Shown here: one piece after another, positions 1 to 5,151 of the stretch
Layout of the letters: each line of letters opens with the position of its first letter
Position numbering within the stretch: position 1 is the stretch's first letter
Assembly: GCA_945867875.1 (NCBI GenBank)
Contig: CAMBJF010000108.1
Coordinates: 1 to 7,662 of the forward strand
Direction: 5' to 3'
Length of the DNA stretch: 7,662 bases
Source: an uncultured Ruminococcus sp.
Lineage (GTDB): Bacteria; Bacillota; Clostridia; Oscillospirales; Ruminococcaceae
Position numbers and translations under genes: made by a program
The notes under the pieces: model-generated
Told to the model about the DNA's origin: nothing
Database searches by the model: none
What the model saw: the letters and a program-made list of their open reading frames with translations, nothing else

Positions 1-18
1 CAATATCGGTATATTTTT

Positions 19-27
19 ATTATACCA
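19..27 (-). promoter_or_regulatory. Possible extended -10 promoter reading out of the window's left edge
   Basis: On the minus strand TGGTATAAT (27-19) is an extended -10 match, but no good -35 lies 16-18 bp upstream. It overlaps an imperfect inverted repeat (GGTATA at 8-13, TATACC at 21-26). It could drive a gene beyond the left edge, downstream of the ABC-F gene. No convincing terminator separates it from the ABC-F stop codon. Confidence 0.3.
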
Positions 28-87
28 CATTGTCTAACAAAAGGGGAGCATTTCACAAATAATACGGCTGCTCATTTTTTTACTCGA

Positions 88-1584
88 TTACGGAAGCATT
101 ATTTCCTTTGCCCCAACATTTCGCCTGAACATTTCATCGTGCTCGGCAAATATAAGAGTGGGGCGGCAGCTTTTTATAAGCTCCTCTATCTGCGTGCGTG
201 AAATAACATCAATGAAGTTTAGCGGCTCGTCCCATACATACAGATGCGCCCTTGAAGCAAGGCTTGCGGCAAGCTGTGCTTTTTTCCGCTGACCTGTGCT
301 CATATCCTCAAGGCGGACAGCAAAATGCTGCCTGCCGAAATCAAGCTTTCGGAGAATGGTGAGAAATCGGGTCAGGTCGATATCAAGGCTTTCGGAGTAT
401 TCGGACAGTGTACCTTTCAGATGCTCAGCACTCTGTGGGGCATAGGAAATTATTAACCCTGACGGCATAATAAGCTGACCCGAGGGAATTATCCCCTCTC
501 TTTCACCGCAGATAAATCTTAAAAATGTGGATTTTCCGCAGCCGTTATTGCCGCAGAGAGCAATGACATCTCCCTGTTTTACTTCAAAACTCTTGCCATC
601 AAAAAGCTGTCTGCCGCCCACCGACAAGCCAAATTTATCCGCCGACAGGAGATTATTGCTGTGAAATTCAAGAGGCGATATGCTGACGGCATCGGCTTTT
701 TCGATATCCTTTAAAAGCTTGGATTTTTCCTCGGCGGCTTTAAGGCTCCTTTCCTCAAAAGCCTTTGCTCTTGCCATTGCTTTCTTGGATTTTGCACCCT
801 CATATGCACGGCGGGTCAGTGATTTTTCAACCTTTGTAGGCTCAAAACCTATCTTCTTCCGTTCAGAACGGTCTGCCCATTCGGCAGTGCGCTTTGCGGC
901 GTCGGTAAGTCGGGATATCTCCTTTCTGAGCCTCCTGTTTTCTTCAAGCTCACGGCTGTCCGACAGCTCCTTTTCACGCTGCCACACGCTGTAATTTCCC
1001 TTGGTGACGGTAATGCGGCTGCGGTCAATGCTCATAATATGGTCGGTGCAGCGGTCAAGCAGTGCTCTGTCGTGGGAAACAAGGATAAATCCGCTTTTGC
1101 GGGAAAGATATTCGCCGATAAGCTCTCTTGTCTCAGAGTCAAGATTGTCCGTTGGCTCATCAATGAGCAGGAAATGGTTTTCCGCAAGGAACATTGCGGA
1201 AAGAAGCAGCTTTGTTCTCTCGCCGCCGGAAAGTGTGCAAAGGGGCCTTTCCGCAATGGTGGGGTCAAGACCAAGCTGTGACAGTTCGCAGTCTATCTCC
1301 CAGTCCTCCCTGCCGCTGCATATGCTGAGGATAATGTCGATGGCTGGCAGCCTGTCATCTTTTGGGACAAATGGAAAACGGTAAAAGTCCACCGAGGAGG
1401 TGATAGTTCCGCTGTATTCAAGCTCCCCTGCAAGAAGACGAAGAAAAGTGGTCTTTCCACGTCCGTTGCGCCCTGTGAGACCCAGCTTCCAGTCCGTATC
1501 GAGCTGTAAATTTATATTCTCAAAAATGTTGTCCGCTGCTCCGTCATAGCCGAAGGTCAGCGAATTTACCGAAATAACTGACAT
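88..1584 (-). CDS. ABC-F ribosome-protection ATPase, Lsa/CplR-like (498 aa)
   Basis: This is a soluble ABC-F protein with two ATPase domains and no membrane segment. Family members bind the ribosomal E site and dislodge antibiotics from the peptidyl-transferase centre. Domain 1 has Walker A GRNGRGKTT (38-46), signature LSGGE (118-122), Walker B LLIDEP (139-144) and switch His171. Domain 2 has Walker A GNNGCGKST (345-353), signature STGQ (429-432), Walker B VWDEP (450-454) and switch His482. The charged, Lys/Arg-rich linker (about 200-310) matches the position of the P-site tRNA-interacting arm. The EKSKLLKDIE stretch in the linker and the degenerate EPLNFID after the second Walker B recall Lsa/CplR proteins, whose usual targets are lincosamides, pleuromutilins and streptogramin A. 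The post-Walker-B sequence EPTDNLD replaces the usual EPTNHLD. ATG at 1584 is chosen because its RBS lies 6 nt upstream; a TTG at 1590 would abut the RBS. The family is clear; the drug spectrum is inferred. Confidence 0.93.
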   Translation of the reverse strand: MSVISVNSLTFGYDGAADNIFENINLQLDTDWKLGLTGRNGRGKTTFLRLLAGELEYSGTITSSVDFYRFPFVPKDDRLPAIDIILSICSGREDWEIDCELSQLGLDPTIAERPLCTLSGGERTKLLLSAMFLAENHFLLIDEPTDNLDSETRELIGEYLSRKSGFILVSHDRALLDRCTDHIMSIDRSRITVTKGNYSVWQREKELSDSRELEENRRLRKEISRLTDAAKRTAEWADRSERKKIGFEPTKVEKSLTRRAYEGAKSKKAMARAKAFEERSLKAAEEKSKLLKDIEKADAVSISPLEFHSNNLLSADKFGLSVGGRQLFDGKSFEVKQGDVIALCGNNGCGKSTFLRFICGEREGIIPSGQLIMPSGLIISYAPQSAEHLKGTLSEYSESLDIDLTRFLTILRKLDFGRQHFAVRLEDMSTGQRKKAQLAASLASRAHLYVWDEPLNFIDVISRTQIEELIKSCRPTLIFAEHDEMFRRNVGAKEIMLP

Positions 1585-1590
1585 AAACAA

Positions 1591-1597
1591 CTCCCCT
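1591..1597 (-). promoter_or_regulatory. RBS of the ABC-F gene
   Basis: On the minus strand this reads AGGGGAG, with 6 nt to the ATG at 1584. It rules out the in-frame TTG at 1590, which would leave no spacer. It lies 11 nt beyond the end of the leader terminator's T tract, so it is transcribed only after readthrough. Confidence 0.8.
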
Positions 1598-1608
1598 TTC
1601 AGCCGTGC

Positions 1609-1652
1609 AAAAAAACAAAAAAGCAGCTGCGGGAAAATTAGCCCGAAGCTGC
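1609..1652 (-). terminator. Intrinsic terminator (attenuator) in the ABC-F leader
   Basis: On the minus strand the stem is GCAGCT-t-CGGG, an 8-nt loop, then CCCG-c-AGCTGC: ten base pairs with one mismatch. It is followed by six T, one G and seven T. It stands between the promoter at 1902-1930 and the gene's RBS, where a regulated premature terminator would sit. The 5' arm can alternatively pair with an upstream leader segment (CTGCCA at 1713-1708 with TGGCAG at 1654-1649), giving a candidate antiterminator. The hairpin is seen directly; conditional use is inferred from placement. Confidence 0.85.
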
Positions 1653-1724
1653 CATACTAAACAAATAGTATTCCTGTTTTACACCCTTTATACGGGAATG
1701 GTTCACGTGGCAGAATGCGCACAA
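1638..1724 (-). CDS. Possible second leader peptide ending in the terminator (28 aa)
   Basis: An open frame runs from an ATG at 1841 (67 codons, no RBS) to a TAA at 1640-1638 inside the terminator loop. Within it, a TTG at 1724 preceded by GGGTGAG with a short 3-nt spacer would give a 28-residue peptide ending EYYLFSMAASG, with Cys and His near its start. Its length, its position over the terminator and its C-terminal pattern remind me of leader peptides in front of ribosome-protection tetracycline-resistance genes, but that similarity is from memory and unchecked. A ribosome finishing here would cover the terminator's 5' arm and favour readthrough. The start codon and translation are both uncertain. 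Confidence 0.35.
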   Translation of the reverse strand: MCAFCHVNHSRIKGVKQEYYLFSMAASG

Positions 1725-1859
1725 AGGCTCACCCGCCGCAAACACTCTAAAACAAAGCGACAGCGTTAAGAGACTGATATTCCCGAATAAAATTGCACGG
1801 CAAACAGACCGCCAAAAAAGCGGTTGATCATCAATTTGCATTACAAAAATTATCGGAAA

Positions 1860-1871
1860 TTATCTGCGCAT
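1860..1871 (-). CDS. Three-codon leader uORF (Met-Arg-Arg-stop)
   Basis: ATG CGC AGA TAA follows an AAGGAG (1884-1879) with a 7-nt spacer, the best RBS in the window, and begins about 24 nt after the predicted transcription start. A peptide this short is unlikely to act as a product. An RBS this good in front of three codons suggests that ribosome occupancy is the signal: a drug-stalled initiating or early-elongating ribosome would cover ATGCGCA, which otherwise pairs with TGCGCAT at 1721-1715. Short uORFs are known in leaders of ABC-F resistance genes. Translation itself is not demonstrated. Confidence 0.7.
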   Translation of the reverse strand: MRR

Positions 1872-1892
1872 CTTAACACTCCTTTGTTAATT

Positions 1893-1917
1893 ATTGAAGT
1901 CATTATAACACTTCAAT
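1893..1917. repeat. Palindrome over the -10 box, candidate operator
   Basis: ATTGAAGT (1893-1900) and ACTTCAAT (1910-1917) are perfect 8-bp inverted arms separated by 9 bp and centred on position 1905, inside the TATAAT. The predicted start point lies within one arm, so the repeat cannot form a complete RNA hairpin in the transcript and would act as DNA. Size and placement suit a dimeric repressor, but no regulator gene is in the window. Chance occurrence in AT-rich DNA is possible. Confidence 0.45.
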
Positions 1918-1930
1918 TACCATTTGTCAA
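1902..1930 (-). promoter_or_regulatory. Sigma-A promoter of the ABC-F leader
   Basis: On the minus strand a perfect -35 TTGACA (1930-1925), a 17-bp spacer and a perfect -10 TATAAT (1907-1902) are present. A TG one base upstream of the -10 makes it an extended -10 as well. A promoter this close to consensus in front of a terminator fits a leader transcribed constitutively and controlled downstream. The start point should be near 1895. Confidence 0.9.
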
Positions 1931-1968
1931 GCATTTTTTTAACGTATGTAAATTTTAATCAGATACTA

Positions 1969-1997
1969 TTGATTTTATAGGAAATATGATGTAAAAT
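1969..1997 (+). promoter_or_regulatory. Candidate promoter for the esterase-met gene cluster
   Basis: TTGATT (1969-1974) and TAAAAT (1992-1997) are separated by 17 bp and match the sigma-A consensus at four and five of six positions. The predicted start is near 2003, giving a leader of about 45 nt before the ATG at 2050. It is divergent from the ABC-F promoter, with the -35 boxes about 39 bp apart. The region is AT-rich, so other start points are possible. Confidence 0.45.
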
Positions 1998-2049
1998 TAG
2001 ATGGAATAAGTGCGTTTGCACATATTATACCGAAAGGGGTCAAAATACA

Positions 2050-3579
2050 ATGGGAGCACTTACAGCAGCAGCGATTTTTACGGATCATATGGTGGTTCAG
2101 ATGGGCAAGCCCATAGTTATATGGGGGCACGATTACAGCGACAGAAAAATTACCGCAAGCTTCTGCGGCTACACTGCCGATACAATGTGCATCGACAATT
2201 GCTGGCAGATAACATTTCCCCCTGTGAACACCTACGGCGGTCCTTATGAGCTGAAAATAACCGACGGCTCGGAAAGCCTTACCATAAGCGACATTATGAT
2301 AGGCGAGGTGTGGATAGCAGGCGGTCAGTCCAATATGGAGCTTGAACTCCAGAACGAATGCCACGGAAAGGACGAGCTGAAGGTCTGCAAAAGCTCTAAT
2401 GTCCGCTTTTATTACACAAAGAAAAATCCTTACATAGACGAATTTTTCTACATCGATGAGAAAAACGGCGGCTGGGCTCTTCCCTCTGAGGAAAATTCAC
2501 GCTGCTGGTCGGCTGTGGGATATTATTTCGGCAAAAAGCTTGCGGCTGACCTGGGCGTTACTGTTGGCATCATCGGCTGCAACTGGGGCGGAACTTCCGC
2601 TTCAAACTGGATAGACACAAAAAATCTCGTTAGGGATGAGGACACAAAGACATACGTTGACGAATACAACAAGGCTATGGAGGGCAAGACCTTCGAGCAG
2701 TATCTCAAAGAGCTCCGTGAATACCGTGAATGGGAGGCTGAGTGGCAGCCCAAGATAAACGAATTTTATGCTCAGAACCCTGAGGGAAGCTGGGACGACG
2801 CTCAGAAATATGCGGGAAGTCCTTCAAGATGGCCCGAGCCTCTCGGTCCCAAGTCTCCTTTCAGAGCAGGCGGACTTTACGAGACTATGCTCAAAAGAAT
2901 CGCTCCATACAGCGCAAAGGGCTTTATCTATTATCAGGGTGAGTCCGATGACCACAAGCCTCAGATGTATGAAAAGCTCCTCAAAATGCTTATTGCTCAG
3001 TGGAGAACCGACTGGAATGACCCTGAGATGCCCTTTATGATAGTTCAGCTCCCTATGTTCCTGAACCGTGATGACATCGACAGAAAGAACTGGTGCCTTA
3101 TCAGAGAGGCTCAGATGAACACTCATCTCACCACCGCAAACACGGGAATCGCAGTTATCCTTGACTGCGGCGAATACGGAAACATTCACCCCGTTAACAA
3201 GATTCCCGTAGGTGACCGACTTGAGATGCAGGCTATGTATCACGTTTACAATAAGCTTTCCGCTGCCGAGGCATACGGTCCTGTCTATTACCGCTCATAC
3301 CCCGAGGAGGACTGCTTCATTCTTGAATTTAAGTACGCTTCCGACGGATTCAAACTTAGAAATGAGGACACTCCAAGCGGCTTTGAGGTTGCGGGAGATG
3401 ACAAGGAATACAAGCCCGCTGCGGCTCAGATTCTGAGCGGCGGAAAAATCCGCCTTACAAGCCCCGAGGTCAAGGAGCCGAAATATGCCCGTTTCAGATG
3501 GGTAAACTACTCCGAGGTAACTCTCTTCGGCAAGAACGGTCTCCCCGTTGCGCCTTTCAGAACCAATCCTCAGGCATAA
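2050..3579 (+). CDS. SASA-family carbohydrate O-acetylesterase (sialate O-acetylesterase-like, 509 aa)
   Basis: This is a GDSL/SGNH-type serine hydrolase of the sialate O-acetylesterase family, which removes O-acetyl groups from sialic acid or other sugars. The N-terminal part (1-85, with DHMVVQ and GKPIVIWG) matches the beta-rich start of the family. The nucleophile motif GGQSNM places Ser94. Further conserved blocks are NWGGTSASNW (178-187), YYQGESD (294-300) and the late Asp/His region LDCGEYGNIHP (371-381), with His380 the likely catalytic base. The C-terminus (480-505) ends in the usual small beta domain with GLPVAPFRT. No signal peptide or membrane segment is seen, so it probably acts in the cytoplasm on imported glycans. 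ATG 2050 follows AAAGGGG (2033-2039) with a 10-nt gap. The natural substrate, sialic acid or an acetylated plant sugar, cannot be told from sequence. It lies only 34 nt before metF, although no functional link is obvious. Confidence 0.9.
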   Translation: MGALTAAAIFTDHMVVQMGKPIVIWGHDYSDRKITASFCGYTADTMCIDNCWQITFPPVNTYGGPYELKITDGSESLTISDIMIGEVWIAGGQSNMELELQNECHGKDELKVCKSSNVRFYYTKKNPYIDEFFYIDEKNGGWALPSEENSRCWSAVGYYFGKKLAADLGVTVGIIGCNWGGTSASNWIDTKNLVRDEDTKTYVDEYNKAMEGKTFEQYLKELREYREWEAEWQPKINEFYAQNPEGSWDDAQKYAGSPSRWPEPLGPKSPFRAGGLYETMLKRIAPYSAKGFIYYQGESDDHKPQMYEKLLKMLIAQWRTDWNDPEMPFMIVQLPMFLNRDDIDRKNWCLIREAQMNTHLTTANTGIAVILDCGEYGNIHPVNKIPVGDRLEMQAMYHVYNKLSAAEAYGPVYYRSYPEEDCFILEFKYASDGFKLRNEDTPSGFEVAGDDKEYKPAAAQILSGGKIRLTSPEVKEPKYARFRWVNYSEVTLFGKNGLPVAPFRTNPQA

Positions 3580-3613
3580 ATTCTATACTTTGGCACACCA
3601 CGAAAGGAACTCT

Positions 3614-4474
3614 ATGAAATTATCTCAGCTTTTCGGCAAGGGAAAATGTGTTTTCTCCTGTGAGGTATTCCCTCCCAAGAAAAATATGCCCGCCGACACC
3701 ATATACACCACACTTGACAGCTTAAAAGCCCTTGACCCTGCGTTTATCAGCGTGACCTACGGCGCTGGGGGCACATCGGGGGACAATATCACGGGAGAGA
3801 TAGCATCATACATCAAAAACGATCTGGGTATCGAGTCCTGCGCTCATCTCACCTGTGTGAGCAACACCCGTGAGGACATTGACATTCTCCTTGATGACTT
3901 CAAAAAGAGGGGCATCGAAAATATCCTTGCCCTGAGAGGCGACATCAACCCCGAACGCCCTCCCAAGCACGATTTCAACTATGCCTGCGAGCTTATCTCA
4001 TACATCAAGGAACGGGGCGACTTCCACATTTCTGCCGCCTGCTACCCCGAATGTCACATTGAAGCTCCCGATATGATAACCGATATCCGTCACTTGAAAG
4101 AAAAGGCAGACGCAGGCGCTGAGCACTTTATGTCCCAGCTTTTCTTCGACAACAACACATTTTTTGATTTTCTCGAAAAGGCAAGGATAGCGGGAGTAAA
4201 TGTTCCCATTGAAGCGGGAATTATGCCCGTTATCAACAAAAAACAGATAGAGCGTATGGTATCTATGTGCGGAGCAAGCCTGCCTGCAAAATTCTCACGA
4301 ATGATGGCGAAGTATGAAAATTCGCCCGAGGCACTGAGAGATGCGGGAATTGCATATGCCGTTGACCAGTTAGCCGACCTTATTGCAGGGGGCGCTGACG
4401 GAATACATCTTTACACGATGAATAATCCTTATGTTGCCGAAAAAATATACTCCGCTGTAAAAGGACTGCTGTAA
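3614..4474 (+). CDS. metF: 5,10-methylenetetrahydrofolate reductase (286 aa)
   Basis: This FAD-dependent TIM-barrel enzyme reduces 5,10-methylene-THF to 5-methyl-THF, the methyl donor for MetH. Recognisable blocks are SCEVFPPK with the catalytic Glu17, SVTYGAGGT (46-54), LALRGD with Asp110 in the position of the folate-contacting Asp, SQLFFD (174-179) and GIHLYTMN (263-270). The length fits bacterial MetF, which lacks the eukaryotic regulatory domain. The start is ATG 3614 because GAAAGGAA (3602-3609) lies just upstream; an in-frame ATG at 3548 lies inside the esterase gene and has no RBS. The stop overlaps the next start codon (TAATG), implying translational coupling. No MetV partner gene is seen here, and the electron donor is unknown. 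Confidence 0.95.
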   Translation: MKLSQLFGKGKCVFSCEVFPPKKNMPADTIYTTLDSLKALDPAFISVTYGAGGTSGDNITGEIASYIKNDLGIESCAHLTCVSNTREDIDILLDDFKKRGIENILALRGDINPERPPKHDFNYACELISYIKERGDFHISAACYPECHIEAPDMITDIRHLKEKADAGAEHFMSQLFFDNNTFFDFLEKARIAGVNVPIEAGIMPVINKKQIERMVSMCGASLPAKFSRMMAKYENSPEALRDAGIAYAVDQLADLIAGGADGIHLYTMNNPYVAEKIYSAVKGLL

Positions 4475-5151
4475 TGATAAAGCTCGAACACATTGACCGA
4501 AATGAAGCGCTGAGATATCTTGCGTGCAGAGACGAGAAAAATATCGGTGAAACTGCGTCGGCATACCTTGATGAATGTGAAAAAAGGCTTCTTGAAGTCA
4601 TATCGCCGAAGTTTCTTTACAAGTATTTCCCACTTGAATTTACAAGCGGCAGACCTGTTATAAATGGCTGCACACTGCCCCTTGACGGCAAAGAAATTGC
4701 GGAGCATCTTGATGGCTGCACGGGAATAATACTTATGTGCGCCACCGTGGGAAGTGAAGCTGACAGGCTCATACGTGTGCTGCAAATCGAGGATATGGCA
4801 AAGGCGGTCATTGCTGATGCATTTGCGGGTGCGGCGGTTGAGCAGGTCATAAATGAAGCTGAAAAGCTTATAAGAGACGAATTTCCCGGGAAATATTTCA
4901 CTTGGAGATACTCCCCCGGCTACGGCGACTTCCCTATTGATGTTCAAAAGCAGCTCCTTGACGTTCTTGACGCTCCAAGAAAGATAGGACTTTGCACATC
5001 GGATAGCCGTATGCTCACACCTGTAAAATCGGTCACAGCCGTTATCGGTACTTCCGAAAGTCCCCTTCCACAGCGCAAAAGGGGCTGTATCACCTGCAAT
5101 ATGCGGGAGCGCTGCCAATTCAGAAAGAGAGGACTCCACTGTGGATCTTAA
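4474..5151 (+). CDS. Free-standing methionine synthase reactivation-domain protein (225 aa)
   Basis: This protein corresponds to the C-terminal AdoMet-binding activation domain of large MetH enzymes, which supports reductive remethylation of inactive cob(II)alamin. Supporting blocks are TVGSEAD (91-97), the AdoMet-binding type motif RYSPGYGDFP (145-154), and IGLCTSDSRMLTPVKSVTAVIG (171-192), where the long MetH proteins carry an equivalent IG-x-LTES-x-x-M-P segment. The C-terminus adds Cys205, Cys208, Cys214 and Cys223 (CX2CX5CX8C) among basic residues; the classical E. coli domain has no such tail. The start overlaps the metF stop by one base and the end overlaps metH by 11 nt, so all three are probably co-translated. 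The downstream MetH lacks this domain, which supports the role. A Thermotoga stand-alone homologue (TM0269) next to a short MetH is a known precedent. Metal or cluster binding by the cysteines is inference. Confidence 0.88.
   Translation: MIKLEHIDRNEALRYLACRDEKNIGETASAYLDECEKRLLEVISPKFLYKYFPLEFTSGRPVINGCTLPLDGKEIAEHLDGCTGIILMCATVGSEADRLIRVLQIEDMAKAVIADAFAGAAVEQVINEAEKLIRDEFPGKYFTWRYSPGYGDFPIDVQKQLLDVLDAPRKIGLCTSDSRMLTPVKSVTAVIGTSESPLPQRKRGCITCNMRERCQFRKRGLHCGS
5128..5133 (+). promoter_or_regulatory. RBS deciding the GTG start of metH
   Basis: AGAGGA lies 7 nt before the GTG at 5141, inside the end of the preceding gene. It supports GTG as the start; the first in-frame ATG comes only at codon 19, inside the conserved LDGAMGTM motif, so it cannot be the real start. 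Confidence 0.75.

Larger units (their letters stand above)
1585..1895 (-). promoter_or_regulatory. ABC-F leader region: probable ribosome-mediated transcription attenuator
   Basis: This is a 5' untranslated region of about 310 nt, with the start point estimated 7 nt after the -10 box. In transcript order it contains an RBS and a three-codon uORF (1871-1860), a small hairpin ACCGC/GCGGT (1824-1808), GCCGTGCAA (1801-1793), CGGGAAT (1785-1779), TGCGCAT (1721-1715), CTGCCA (1713-1708), ATTCCCG (1699-1693), a hairpin ATACTA/TAGTAT (1671-1654), the terminator (1652-1609) and TTGCACGGC (1610-1602). Perfect partners are the uORF ATGCGCA with TGCGCAT, CGGGAAT with ATTCCCG, CTGCCA with the terminator 5' arm, and GCCGTGCAA with TTGCACGGC. 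Antibiotic-resistance ABC-F genes such as Listeria lmo0919 and Bacillus vmlR are known to be induced by drug-stalled ribosomes in such leaders. The pairings are seen; the switching mechanism is inferred. Confidence 0.75.

Noticed and set aside
46..81. Stem GAGCA/TGCTC followed by seven T on the plus strand, as a terminator between the ABC-F gene and the left edge
   Set aside because: Only five base pairs with an 18-nt loop, and the T tract is on the wrong side for the minus-strand ABC-F gene; too weak to call.
1001..1384. 127-aa plus-strand open frame opposite the ABC-F gene
   Set aside because: It is antisense to the signature and Walker B region of the ABC-F protein and is a mirror of its codon use.
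1585..1590. Two-codon N-terminal extension of the ABC-F protein from a TTG at 1590
   Set aside because: The TTG directly abuts the AGGGGAG ribosome site, while the ATG at 1584 has a normal 6-nt spacer and starts the conserved sequence.
1808..1824. ACCGC/GCGGT hairpin in the leader as an early terminator
   Set aside because: The 5-bp stem is not followed by a T tract on the minus strand, so it is at most a structural element of the leader.
1975..2364. 129-aa minus-strand open frame over the esterase start and its promoter
   Set aside because: It is opposite the conserved N-terminal region of the esterase and shows no domain.
3548..3613. 22-codon N-terminal extension of MetF
   Set aside because: It lies partly in the esterase coding sequence and has no RBS; ATG 3614 has a good RBS and begins the family-like sequence.
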